Below, one piece after another: positions 45,173 to 56,420 of a DNA stretch of 64,000 nt. Each line of letters starts with the position of its first letter. The first letter of the stretch is position 1. The notes beneath the pieces are model-generated. The model was not told the DNA's origin and searched no databases. It worked only from the letters and a program-made list of their open reading frames with translations. This DNA is from Ciborinia camelliae (Eukaryota; Ascomycota; Leotiomycetes; Helotiales; Sclerotiniaceae), in assembly GCA_025890175.1 (NCBI GenBank), contig JANPYM010000004.1:1557134-1621133 (forward strand), given 5' to 3'. Position numbers and translations under genes: made by a program.

Positions 45173-46467
45173 AGACGCTCTGGTGAGGGTTTAGCATTGC
45201 TCATATAGAGAAGATGACCTGCAGACGAGCTGATGGAAGTAAATGACGGAGATATGAATGATCTTTCATTCTCGGCATCTTGTAGCTATACACTACTCCA
45301 TCCAGTGGTATGATATCCGTAATTGCAGGTGTAGTTGTGAGCAATTTAGGTCAACATTGAAGCGATTACATTCTCACAAGTACTTTCATAACTCGCGAGA
45401 TTCACCTCCTATTCCATCTAACCCTAAATAATCGGACACCCATCACAAGCATTCAGCGTATCCAATAGTCCCGCCTAGCAGAGACCCAAGGTTTTAATGT
45501 TGAAAAAGTGATGTATCTTTCAACATGGGTTGTTTTTTTGAATAAATTTATTAATTTACATTGACCGATTTAAAAGCTTCCAACAAATTCAAGATTCCAA
45601 AACCTTTCATTGTTAGACTGCCATCGGGACTTGAGCCAGGAAATGAAATAATCCTTAATAGTAAGTCGAAGGCTAAAGTGGAATATACTTTTTCATTCAA
45701 GTACTTTCCCTTCTGCTCTTGCTAATCCGGCTAGAGCACCCATGAACTTTGAGATGAAGGTTTCCAGTAGCTTGATGGGCGCGAGTTCTCTTCAAATTTA
45801 CTGTGGGCGACGCAATGGCAAGGACAGTCCATAGCATCAAATAAACAAATAACCTTCCGCGCAGATGTAAATTGGAAGCGGGTAGTTCAAATAAACGGAC
45901 TGCAACATTACTTCATGAATGCTCTAGCCCGTTCGTGAAGATGCTTAACATCATTCGCATATCAAGACTTGAGGAACTGGTGTCCAGCTTTGTCTCCAGT
46001 TCAATACGCTTCTCCATGTTCAGTAATCTCACAACTACGCTCAACTTAAATGCGACCATAGTTGTGATGACTAGGTCAAGCATCGGGCTGGTTGTCGCTA
46101 TCAGTTTGCACACTACTTGCTGAACAATCTAAGAGGACTAGTCCACGAAACATCAGACTTTCCGTTCCTACTATCAGTTGCGAGGCACGAATCACTTGAA
46201 GCCGCAACGGAAACTTTGTCAAACCTGATGCAGGGGTTTCATGAACACAAAAAATCAATGAAATGGATACATCCACATTTGAAGAGTGATGGAAGTGAAT
46301 ATAAAGTTGTCGGCCCGCCCCACAGCTGCCCCTTGAGGTGGAGCTAACGTCGGCCTTAGGCCGAAACAGCTTAACCACACCTCTCCTTGAACTGACGCAG
46401 CTTCAAACCCCTCCACATCTACAACTCATACAGCGTTTCCCAAATTTCCAAGCGCAAATTGTTCAAT
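45173..46467. other. 1.3-kb intergenic, no gene supported
   Basis: Frames at 45872-46123 (+) and 46378-46076 (-) are open but lack an ATG context, domain or splice partners. The 3' end is the promoter of the ARPC3 gene. Confidence 0.55.
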
Positions 46468-47298
46468 ATGCCCGTAAGTAATTCAAACAACCTCTTATTC
46501 CAATTTCAACCATCAAAACCTCATCTCGAGATAAACTGCCCAAAACCACATCTACTTCCACCACTTCACCGATCAATGGCAGACATAGCTAACAAACCAC
46601 CCCCATCCAGGCCTACAACAGCATATTCAACACCGACTCCCCCACAAGCCTCCACCTAATCGGCAACTTTCCTCTCCTCCCCCTCCGCACCAAAGTTCGC
46701 GGACCCGCCTACACACTTCCACTCGATCCCTCTCTCCCCGCCCACGTATCCCCGGAGCCGGATTCCGAATCCTACGATGCGTTAGACGAAGTCCTTTCCC
46801 TCTTCCGCGCCAATACATTTTTCCGAAATTTCGAGATCCAGGGCCCTCCAGATAGACTGTTGATTTATGGCATTCTATGGATTAGCGAGTGTCTTGGGAA
46901 AGTGAGGCCCGCGATGGGGGTTAGGGAGGCGCAGAAGGAGGTCCAGAATATTGCGCTGGATAGCAATTTTGCTATACCGGGAGATCCAGGGTTTCCTTTG
47001 AATCAGGTGTGTTTTATTTCTTTCTTCTCTCTGTCCTCTATCTTTGGCATTGGCATTGGAACTAAAGTTTGGGAATGGGGAATTGGGAGAAAGAAGGAAG
47101 CTAATCAATAACCCAAAATAGATGTTCGAAGCACCCGCCTCCCGACAAGAAGCAGAAACACTACGACAATATCTAGGACAAGTACGTCAGGAACTGGCGA
47201 GTCGATTGTTAGCACGCATTTATGATACCGAGGATGGGAAGCCTAGTAAATGGTGGTTGAGCTTTACGAAGAGGAAGTTTATGGGGAAGAGTTTGTAA
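46468..47298 (+). CDS. ARC18: Arp2/3 complex subunit 3 (ARPC3/p21-Arc)
   Basis: Exon 1 is only 6 nt (46468-46473, Met-Pro); exons 46611-47006 and 47122-47298 follow, giving 192 residues. Family landmarks occur in order: AYNSIFN, GNFPLLPLRTKVRGPA, FFRNFEIQGPPDRLLIYGIL, ISECL, ALDSNFAIPGDPGFPLNQMF, LRQYLGQVRQELASRLL and the C-terminus GKPSKWW with KFMGKSL. Length fits the 175-200 of the family. ARPC3 is one of seven subunits of the actin-nucleating Arp2/3 complex at cortical patches; in fungi it serves endocytosis and hyphal growth. The very short first exon is common in fungal ARPC3-like genes and was fixed by the conserved P-A-Y-N-S junction. Confidence 0.96.
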
Positions 47299-47650
47299 GA
47301 AGGAAGGGTGGTTTGCTGTGGATTCCGATGGGATATGAATTTGAGCTGAGTGGAAGGGGAAGGGGGACGATCGAAGCTTGGGAGTATGCATTTGTTAGGG
47401 AGTTGGCGGTGTTATCATGGGCGAAATAAAGATGCAGTTAGGGCTATGAGATGAAGCCAGGTGGAGGTGCACAACACAAGAGAATCAAACAGGGATTGTG
47501 GCTGATAGAAGGGGACAGGCAGACGAAGCTCACTCTTCTTCCAGACTTATCTGCCGAATACAATATCAATTCTATGCTTCAACTAGACACATTTATAACG
47601 GCCAAATTGCGGTATATAATTTGCATTGAGGTCTAGATCTATATCTAGAT
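47299..47650. other. Convergent intergenic region
   Basis: Between the ends of ARC18 (+) and TRM6 (-). A CTAGATCTATAT-type repeat abuts the TRM6 stop (47632-47662). No gene. Confidence 0.65.
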
Positions 47651-49531
47651 CTAGATCTCCATCTCTACATCCAATTTACCATTCATTTGAGCATCCAGAA
47701 TTTCCGGATCCAGTTTAACTTTCTTCTGTGCACTCTCTTCAATGTCCTCCGTCGTCCTCTTGTTAGCTCCTTCCTCCCCTTCAACAACCTTTGTTCTCTT
47801 CGAAAACTTTCCTCTGGCCTCCACTTTTCCCTCTGCAGGCACAACTCTCGTACCAGTAAACAGGTATCCCTCGGCCCCACCTTTACTCGTCATCAATGGA
47901 TGTGTTCTCCCAGGCAAAACTTGCCACTCGCGTTTTCTGCAACTTTGGACTGATGTATTCAATATAAGCGAAGGGTTTAGAGGAAAATCTTCATTTCCTT
48001 GCCATGTTGCTATTTCAGCTTGTGATAGACCCTTCAATTCTTCCGGGGGTGCTTGGATGAATGCTGTTCTTCTACTCGTGCTGTATAGATCTGCTAGGGC
48101 CACTAGAGGCTCAATGGTGGGAGAATATATGGTGATGGTAGCACTGGGTCGAAGGAGGTGGATAGTGCGGCGGATGATAGATATAGGATCCATATTGGAA
48201 GCTACAACTAAACCTGTGAAGTCGCCATGCTTGGTAGTCGACACTATGTGTCTAATTCTCTCCCAACGACGCTTCTTTCGGAAATGAGTTCCTCGTTTCC
48301 CTGAACTCCATTTCGATAATTCCTCTGGGGTTGCTGAAGGGGGCGGAGATGAATACAAGGTATCATTTTCTGGCGATATGAGTTGCAGCCAGGATAGAGG
48401 TAGAAGATGTTTAGTTAGTGGATGCGATGCTGGAGGAGTATCAATATTAAAATTGAAATATTTTAGGAGTGAAAGGTTAGGTTGAGAGTTGGTGTGTATT
48501 AAAGTCAAGGTATTGGTACTGGCATAAGGACGAAATTGACGATCGGACTGGTTCCGTGGAGTTGGTTCTTTATCAGCTTTAGCTTCCTCCGATGCTCCTG
48601 TGAATTCGGTAGGTAGATCCTGATCTTCTTCTGGGTATAAAAGGCCCATTCTCTCTGCCATAGCTGCAACTAGTAAGCCCCCAGTCTCGTCTACTACTAG
48701 CAATCGGCCACCGCCACTTGTATTCAGAGCTTCGGTGTGTTCATTTTCCAGGTCTTCGGAGAAATGGACATTTGCCCAGCTTCCAGCTAAAGCAAGCATT
48801 TCGTCCCTGAATTCCATGATCTTGCTAACGTCTTTCTCCTTCATCATCCAATAATCCATCATTGCCACATCCATTGGTAATATTGTAAATTGTCGTAGGT
48901 ATTTCCTAGTCTTCAAGAGCTTGTATTTTGCCAATGAAAAGGCTGTCTTTTCATCGAGGGCTGTATGCGATAGCATTAGTTTAGCGATTAGGTCTTTCCC
49001 TGCAGCAGCACCTTCTGTCTTCAAAGTCTCAATCTCTTCTTGAGTCAAGGTCTGCCTAGCAGAGTCATCTATAGTTTCCCGGTTTGAACGCATAATAACT
49101 TCGCCATTCTCTCCCACAAGTTCGAACTCGACACCATCTCCCCCAATTATTACATTGTCGTCTGCAACAGGATTTGCCGCTGCATTCTCTTCTGCTATTG
49201 TATCGGCATGGATCTCAGAGGCCGGCACGATCCTCAAATCTGAGTATTTTTGATCTTTTTGTCTGTCGACAAGTTCGTATTTAAGATTGTAGGGGCGATC
49301 AATTATAAGGTTACTTGGGAATGTACCATATTTTCCAAGTGAGATTGGACTAGGGATACTGTCAGTAATGGTTTCTCTTCTGAAGACCAATAGCTCAAGG
49401 TAAAATAAAGAAAGCTCCCCATCAAAGCCATCGCGACTCACTCACGTATTTGGAACAACTTGTAAGACTTTCAGATTATCTGAAGGTAGTCTTAGAACTA
49501 CCCAAGCATTTGCTTTAACCAAATTGTGCAT
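47651..49531 (-). CDS. TRM6: tRNA m1A58 methyltransferase non-catalytic subunit Trm6/Gcd10
   Basis: Exons 49531-49446 and 49358-47651 (87-bp intron) give 597 residues. The N-terminus MHNLVKANAWVVLRLPSDNL continues, after splicing, into VVPNTIPSPISLGKYGTF, the Gcd10 barrel. The RQTLTQEEIETLK segment, then LIAKLMLSHTALDEKTAFS and KYKLLKTRKYLRQFTILP match the conserved Gcd10 core. The C-terminal Rossmann-like half (WANVHF onward) lacks a SAM motif, as expected, because catalysis belongs to Trm61. The Trm6-Trm61 heterotetramer makes 1-methyladenosine at position 58 of tRNAs, notably initiator tRNA, in the nucleus. The C-terminal tail is Lys/Glu-rich. The partner gene is not in the window. Confidence 0.92.
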
Positions 49532-50611
49532 GTTGAGAAAAATTCAATAGCACTCTCCTAGGTAGAGATATTCAAAACCTATTGTAGGTAAGGTATGTAT
49601 ATACAATTGAGGATCTGAGCCAGAATTAAAAATATTGTCGCCTATCGATATCGATATCCAAATCCATGAGATTTCCTCGAAAGATGCTGGTGAAATTCGG
49701 TAGCCTTGCGTGTTGGTTGATTTTTTTCTTTCCCGTATCACTTTTATCATTGGCCGATCGACTCACCCCGTGTGTGGCTAAATCCTTCAGCCTTCTACCA
49801 GACACGCAAAGGTCACCCTACCTATTGATTAAAGTTGGTGACGGAAGCTCAGCCACATGATATTACGTCACAGCCACACTTTAGCCTGGGAAGGTCACGA
49901 ATTGTTGAACTTCCAATTCCAGTGTCAGACACATCCATCAGGTAGATAGAAATCAATTTTAATTCAATTTAACTCTGCTTCCACTTCTACATCTACATCT
50001 ACTTCTACTTCTACTTCTGTTACCAAGAAACTCTCTTACACATCTATATATCTCTCCCTCTCCCTCTCCCTCCCTCTCTCCCTCTTTAATCATCTTCACT
50101 TCAACTTCATCCTTCCTATTATATGTGAAGGGAACATTGAAATTGCGACATTGCAATTGTTGATACAGTACCTACATTTTCACATTTATACGGCTTACAG
50201 CTTACAGGACTGAATACGAACGGATACGCCTGCAAATCAAATCTTACCTACTTATCGATACGACAAGACAAGCCCAAGGCAATAGACAACCCTCAGTGCT
50301 CTATTACAATTTCTACGAACGGTTTCTATAGCCAAAACTTTGAAAGGGGCCCTGATTGTCCTTTTCCATACCATTTGTCATACCCTTTTCAAGGCTTTAT
50401 CAGGATAAATTTAAAAGCAACGTTCCGATTGATTGACTCCTGTCATGAACCTGGATATGACCTCATTGCACACTGATATACTCGTATGAGAAGTACAATT
50501 CACCCTGACACTTCGCATTTTCAATCGACAATACAATAAGGATTCAGAGGAGAACGGAACTTCACTTCATTCCATATTATACTCCTATTCGCTCAACAAC
50601 AATCAATCACG
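49532..50611. other. 1.1-kb divergent promoter region
   Basis: Between TRM6 (-) and the MINDY gene (+). Contains a CTACTTCTACATC repeat near 49978-50020 and a CTCCCT-type pyrimidine run near 50052-50087. These are typical of fungal core promoters. No gene seen. Confidence 0.65.
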
Positions 50612-53600
50612 ATGGTGACTCGAAAGCCCGTTCCTCAATCTACAAAACCGTCCAACAACCCCTCCTCGTTGCCGTATCCCATTACCCCAGTATCTTCGAA
50701 CCCCCATTCTAGTTTTCCCACTGAAGACAATTACAATGCCATGTTTTCTGCAGATAATGCAGAGCCCAATATTTGGAATGAAGAGGGACCTTCTCACCAA
50801 CATCCCAGCGGCCTTCCAGATACTTTGAGAGCTGGGCCATCGAGAATTACTCCTAATCCTTCTCAGGATATGTTAAATTCTCACCCAGATTCCAACACCC
50901 TTCCAGACGCTTTGAAAGTTGGACCATCGAAAATCGCTCATAGGCCCTCTCAGGATATGTTGAAGTCTCACCAAGATTCCAGCAGCCTTCCAGACGCTTT
51001 GAAAGTTGGACCATCGAGAATCCCTCATAAGCCCTCTCAGGATATGCTAAAACCTAACCCCTCGACCACGAATCCCTTTTTGAGGAGGCAACAATCACAG
51101 AGCTCACAAAGTGCAGTATCTGATAGAAATGAAAGTAGTGCGGATATCTGGAATGACCTTACAGAGAAACACGCACACCCGGATCACCGACCACCCCCAC
51201 CTGTCTCTGAAGGTTTGTTCATGTCCCTATAATTTACACTTGATACTGATCTTTGGTATAGTAACCCAACAATTTTCGAACATGGAAGTGTCTGGACAGA
51301 GCACAAACCCGTGGCAACCCGTTGCGAATGAAGAGCAGCCATTACATGCGACTAATTTTCATCGAGAAGATTCAGGAAACGAAGCCTGGTCAAGCGCCAA
51401 TTCCCATAACATCATTACCCCTCCTGATTTGCCCGATAAGTCGCAGCATCCTGTTTTGGTAGACATTGATGAACCTGAATCGCCAGCATGGGATGAGGAT
51501 GATTACGAAGAAGATGAAGAGGAAGAGGAAATACCGGCTAGCCCCAAGAAGCCGGCATTACCTACGCACGAAACTCGGGAGATACAAGAAGATCAGCATG
51601 CATGGGATTCTACTCACGGCCAAGGATCGAACCAAACGCAAACAATTCCATTTCAGCCCCCCGGGCACATTCAATACCCGAGCCCCCCTGTCGAAGGATG
51701 GAACTTGATCGATCATGACAGTGTACCGGATAGTGACCAGCAAAGCGGGATAATTGGAGCAGATGGCACAGAGCTCTCCAGGTTACCCTCTGAAGAAAAC
51801 CCTCCAGCACTTCCACCGCGAAATTATCAAGAACATCCCCCTATTCAACCTCCACGGCCAGAAGTGGAGATGACGAACAGAAGCACATCCTCGAGTGCTA
51901 CGCCTAATACACCAGCATCCGCTCGTATACAGAAGAATGAAACATACGAAATAAAGAAAATAAGGTGGCACGATGTTAATGCACAGCGTAACCCCAGAGT
52001 TTCACCGATTCTGGTGCAAAGTGCCAATGGGCCTTGTCCTCTGCTAGCTCTTGTCAACGCTCTGACTTTATCGACACCCGCTGGTGTGGAGACTGCTTTA
52101 ATTGAGACACTTCGGTCACGAGAGCAAGTCAGTCTTGGATTACTTCTTGATGCAGTGTTTGACGAGCTAATGTCTGGGAGACGTGGAGATGCAGCGCAAG
52201 GGCTTCCAGATGTCGGCGATCTATATTCCTTCCTGCTAACACTTCATACGGGAATGAATGTGAATCCTCTCTTCTTTCCCACCGCACTTGCTCAGTCAAC
52301 GAATGACCCTCTGAACTCACCGTCACATGTTCATCCTGCGCAAAATGAAGGCTCACTCCCAGGTACATTTGAAGAGACTCGCGAAATGAAATTATATGGT
52401 GTTTTCTCGGTACCCTTGATTCATGGCTGGCTTCCTGAGGAAGAATCACCTGCTTATGTGGCACTCAAGAGATCTGCCAAATCATATGAAGACGCTCAAA
52501 ACTTAATGTTTCACGAAGAAGAATTAGAAAATAAGCTGGCTACTGAGGGCCTGAGTTTCCAAGAACAAGGTATGCTAGAGGATATTGCAACGATCAAAGC
52601 CTTCTTCGTTTCCGCAGCAACTCAGCTTACGGCCCATGGCTTGGATCTTATAACTGCATCTCTGAGTCCAGGAGCGGTAGCCATTTTGTTTCGAAATGAT
52701 CATTTTTCCACAATCTTTCGACATCCAACAAGTCTTCAACTATTGCAGCTCGTGACAGATTCTGGTTATGCGGGTCATGAAGAGATTGTATGGGAGGGTC
52801 TGATTGATGTGAATGGAGAAAGGGCAGAATTTTATTCAGGTGACTTTCGTTTAGTTGGTGGAACATCCGCTGCACATCAAGGAAATGAAGAAGGTAACTG
52901 GACCACGGTTACCGGCCGTAGAAATAATAATCAACGTGAAATTTCGCATCATACACCATCAGTGAACCAGCTGGAGTCAGAAAATCACGATCATATTGCG
53001 AATACAGAACAAGAAGATCACGATCTTGCCTTGGCACTGCAATTGCAGGAAGAAGAGGACGAACGTCACCGGAATGAAACCGCTCGAAGAAGAAGAGAGT
53101 CGGAACTATCACAACAATACATCGAACAACAGGGCAATAACAACAACAATAGTAATGGCTCCGTTAATCAGCGTGGCGGTAGCGGCCGTGGTGTCAATAT
53201 CCCTGTTCGAGGATCAAATCGTGGCCCTGCTACTACTCAAGGTCGCCCAGCAATTCCACCTCGCAATAACAATGTTACTGCCGCTCCCGTTGATCCAGAA
53301 GCAGGTATTGATATACCCCCTCCTTCGTACGAACTAGCTGCTACCCAACCAGCTTACCAACCTCCAGCTAATCATCCCGCCCATCCAAACGCAAACCCAA
53401 GCCGCAGATCAAGTGCTTATACAGCAACATCGAATAGTCAACAACGCCCTCCATCTAGCTCTACGGGTCGCCGCAATACGAGTTCTTCCGGCGGTCCTGG
53501 AAGTGGTCAGACACTAATCGATCAGGTTCCTGGCCGCAGGATTCCAAACCCCAACCAAGGGTTATCGACTGCCCAACAACAGGAAAGGCAGAAGGATTGT

Positions 53601-53612
53601 ATTGTTATGTGA
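50612..53612 (+). CDS. MINDY-family deubiquitinase with internal repeats and a C-terminal CaaX box
   Basis: Exons 50612-51212 and 51262-53612 (49-bp intron) give 983 residues. The MINDY (DUF544) catalytic core runs about 435-700: Cys459 in SANGPCPLLALVNALTL and His681 in NDHFSTIF. These cysteine proteases cut K48-linked polyubiquitin chains. An MIU/UIM-like helix DHDLALALQLQEEEDERH follows near 790. The protein ends in CIVM, a prenylation box; the yeast MINDY homologues are also listed as predicted prenyl targets, so membrane attachment is likely. The N-terminus holds three 29-residue repeats (68-96, 97-125, 126-154; LPDALKVGPS..PSQDML) and several acidic-aromatic W motifs. Length is larger than human MINDY1 (about 470), the extra being disordered sequence. 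Assignment is firm from the Cys and His blocks. Confidence 0.93.
50813..51073 (+). repeat. Three in-frame 87-bp coding repeats in the MINDY gene
   Basis: Codons 68-154 form three tandem 29-codon units starting LPD and containing GPS(R/K)I and PSQDML. Units 2 and 3 are closest, e.g. both read CCTTCCAGACGCTTTGAAAG in DNA, so they look like a recent expansion. Confidence 0.9.
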
Positions 53613-54503
53613 TTATTGGCTCTTATAACTTTATCCGGAATTGACAGTGATAGGCAATCGGGAAATGAAATGAGCCAAATTTTGGAGCTAGGCGTTTGTG
53701 CATTAGGCATATTGACTTTTGGGAAGAAAGATATCACGGGCAATAGTTGGACGAGGGATCTCATTGTATTATATATCTTGACTTAAAGGGCGGGAGGCGA
53801 TGGACGAGAGGGTAGAGTTGAAGGGGAAGGTGGGGAAGGTGGCAGTTAATAACGAATTTATGGGAATACTATGAAATATTTTAGGGTGCAGATCGCGGTG
53901 GTACATTTGGCAGAACAGAATCAAGTAGATATATCATTGGGCTTAAATTTTAACGGCAACATTAAGATTTTTCCTTTGTGTCACTCCTCGACTTATTGTG
54001 ATACGATACAGGTTGCATATCTGAGGAGAATTTAGCCAAGTAGTAAAGGACTATTCGATTCAATTATGTGATATGGTGCTAGATGTCATTGTACCAGTGT
54101 ACGAAAAACATATGCTTTGTCTGATGCAGCTATAGTTGGATATTGAAAACCATAATCAAATTACACTTATATTGCGATACGTCGATGCCAGAGGTCTTGC
54201 GCTCGCGATTATTATCAAAGAAAACACTATTTTTATTAGGAAATTGGATTGATGTCACTTGGTTGCTGATAGTCAAGAAACCCATTCAGTATACGGATGA
54301 GAATGGAAGAAAGGATCGCCTCGGAAGATATTACCCCCTATTTAACCGCTTTATGGATAAATGGGTAAATGCAACGAGCCCCCCTCCCTCACCACAATTC
54401 GCGCATGCTGCATATAATAGCAGCTTATGCTCCTCATCATCGGCCGTTTCTCTCTAATAATTTCCAATTACGAACTCAAATATCATATCAAATAATTTAC
54501 AAC
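53613..54503. other. Intergenic, no gene seen
   Basis: 3' flank of the MINDY gene and promoter of the GH43 gene. Frames such as 54143-54457 have no domain; the in-frame ATG at 54369 upstream of the GH43 start adds no signal peptide. Confidence 0.6.
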
Positions 54504-55475
54504 ATGTCTGACAAAGAACCTCTCATAACTCACATCTACACCGCCGATCCATCGGCAAATGTTTTTAATAATACATTATACATTTACCCCTCACATGATA
54601 TCCCCACAGGTATCCAAGACAACGATAATGGAGATCAATATGCCATGGAAGACTACCATGTCTTCTCCATGCCCACGATCCCCGGTCCCATAACAGACCA
54701 CGGCGTCGTTCTCTCCGCATCTTCAATTCCCTGGGTCTCCAAACAACTCTGGGCTCCAGACGCCTGCACCAAAAACGGGAAATACTACCTCTACTTCCCA
54801 GCTCGTGACAAGGAGGGTGTGTTCCGCATCGGTGTCGCGGTTAGTGATAAACCCGAAGGACCTTTCACTCCCGATGAAAACCCCATTCCTGGAAGTTACA
54901 GCATCGATCCCTGTAGTTTCGTCGATGCCGACGGACAAGCATATCTGTATTTCGGTGGGATTTGGGGCGGCCAACTCCAATGCTGGGGGTCCCAACATGA
55001 AATTTTCGAAAGGCAGAAATACGATACCATGGAACCATCTACCGGGTTTGCACTCGGTCCTCGTGTCGCAAAGTTGAGTGATGACATGCATTCCTTCTCG
55101 TCTCTCGTCCACGAAATTTCCATCGTGGATGAAAAAACCGGTGAGAAAATCCGTGCAGAAGATCACGATAGGAGATTTTTTGAAGCGGCGTGGATGCATA
55201 AGTACGAGGGAAAATATTATTTCTCATATTCGACCGGGGATACGCATTTTTTGTGTTATGCGGTGGGTGATGGTCCGGAAGGACCATTTGTTTATAAGGG
55301 GAGACTGCTGGAGCCGGTGGTGGGGTGGACGACGCATCATAGTATTGTGGAGTTTCAAGGACGGTGGTGGTTGTTTTATCATGATAGTTCTTTGAGTGGG
55401 GGGGAGAATCATTTGAGGTGTGTTAAGGTTAGGGAGGTTTTTTATGATGAGATGGGGGGAATGAGAGTTGAGTGA
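54504..55475 (+). CDS. Glycoside hydrolase family 43 protein, no signal peptide
   Basis: Single exon, 323 residues. A five-bladed beta-propeller of GH43 is indicated by the N-terminal base Asp in YTADPSANVFNNTLYIYPSHD (near 15), the pKa-modulating Asp in SIDPCSFVDADGQAYLYFGG and the acid Glu in FFEAAWMHKYEGKYYFSYS. All three catalytic positions are present. GH43 enzymes act on alpha-L-arabinofuranosides or beta-D-xylosides of hemicellulose and pectin. The start MSDKEPL has no secretion signal; an in-frame upstream ATG at 54369 adds about 45 residues but again no clear signal, so the enzyme may be intracellular and act on imported oligosaccharides. Subfamily and substrate are not assigned. Confidence 0.88.
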   Translation: MSDKEPLITHIYTADPSANVFNNTLYIYPSHDIPTGIQDNDNGDQYAMEDYHVFSMPTIPGPITDHGVVLSASSIPWVSKQLWAPDACTKNGKYYLYFPARDKEGVFRIGVAVSDKPEGPFTPDENPIPGSYSIDPCSFVDADGQAYLYFGGIWGGQLQCWGSQHEIFERQKYDTMEPSTGFALGPRVAKLSDDMHSFSSLVHEISIVDEKTGEKIRAEDHDRRFFEAAWMHKYEGKYYFSYSTGDTHFLCYAVGDGPEGPFVYKGRLLEPVVGWTTHHSIVEFQGRWWLFYHDSSLSGGENHLRCVKVREVFYDEMGGMRVE

Positions 55476-56420
55476 GAGATTGGGTGGGTTTGATGTGAAG
55501 AGGGGGAGAGGGAGGGTTATTGGAAGTATTGAGTTTCGAGGGAGAAGAATTACTGAAGATGGTTTTATGGTTTCATATCTATTTTGCTTCCAGATAATCA
55601 ATCGTAAATCAAAAATAGCAGGAGTGAAAATGGTACCTTCCTGGGCAATGTAAACTCTAGGGCTGTTTTAGCGCGAGTACAACAATTGAAAATATCTTTT
55701 TCAATTCACCCCAAGCCCAAACTCATCACTTCAGTATAGTTCCTTCCTCGTCATAGTTTATTGACGGGGCTTGATTTTAAATTCTCGTTGGATTTCCTCT
55801 AGTGAGGGCGATGTTGATTCATAATATACTCTAGCCTAGTATCCACGTAGTACTTGCTATAAACATGTGTCTTCAGTAACCAGGCAATTGCTGAGACGGT
55901 TTTAAGTTGTTAAGATGTTAAGCTTTTCAATTTTTGTAGTGCAAATTTCACTGGCTCTTCCCCCCTTTACAATTTCTTGTAAAATTGGAGCAAAATGCGA
56001 TGCCATTGTTTCCTTACGGATCGAGCCAAAGCTTGGCTGTATGCTGAAGATTGTGCCTTACTCAATGTATCCAATAGTCCTGCCGCTTAAAGTCCCAACG
56101 GCAGTCTAATTCATGCCATTTCCAAGCTCTCTTAAATACCTTTCGACTGGGTCAATTTCCCAACCTACTTTTTGATGGCAGACATCTTTGAGTGGTAAAA
56201 GAGACGGCTAGTTTATTGCATTTCTAAATACCTCTATTAAAGCCACAGCATTATATATATATATAAGTTCTTGATTATCCTAAGTCATTGCATTTTTTTA
56301 TTCTGGCACTTGGATAATGGTGTATTGAAATTGTTTCTTCATCCCCATCCTAGGTGTAAGTAGCCATCCTCAAATTTTCAAAAATAAAACTAATTACAAC
56401 ACTATAGGAAAGCCAAAATA
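55476..56420. other. Intergenic, no gene seen
   Basis: Searched specifically for a Zn2Cys6 cluster upstream of the next gene; none found in any frame. A TA dinucleotide run is at 56252-56265. Confidence 0.6.
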
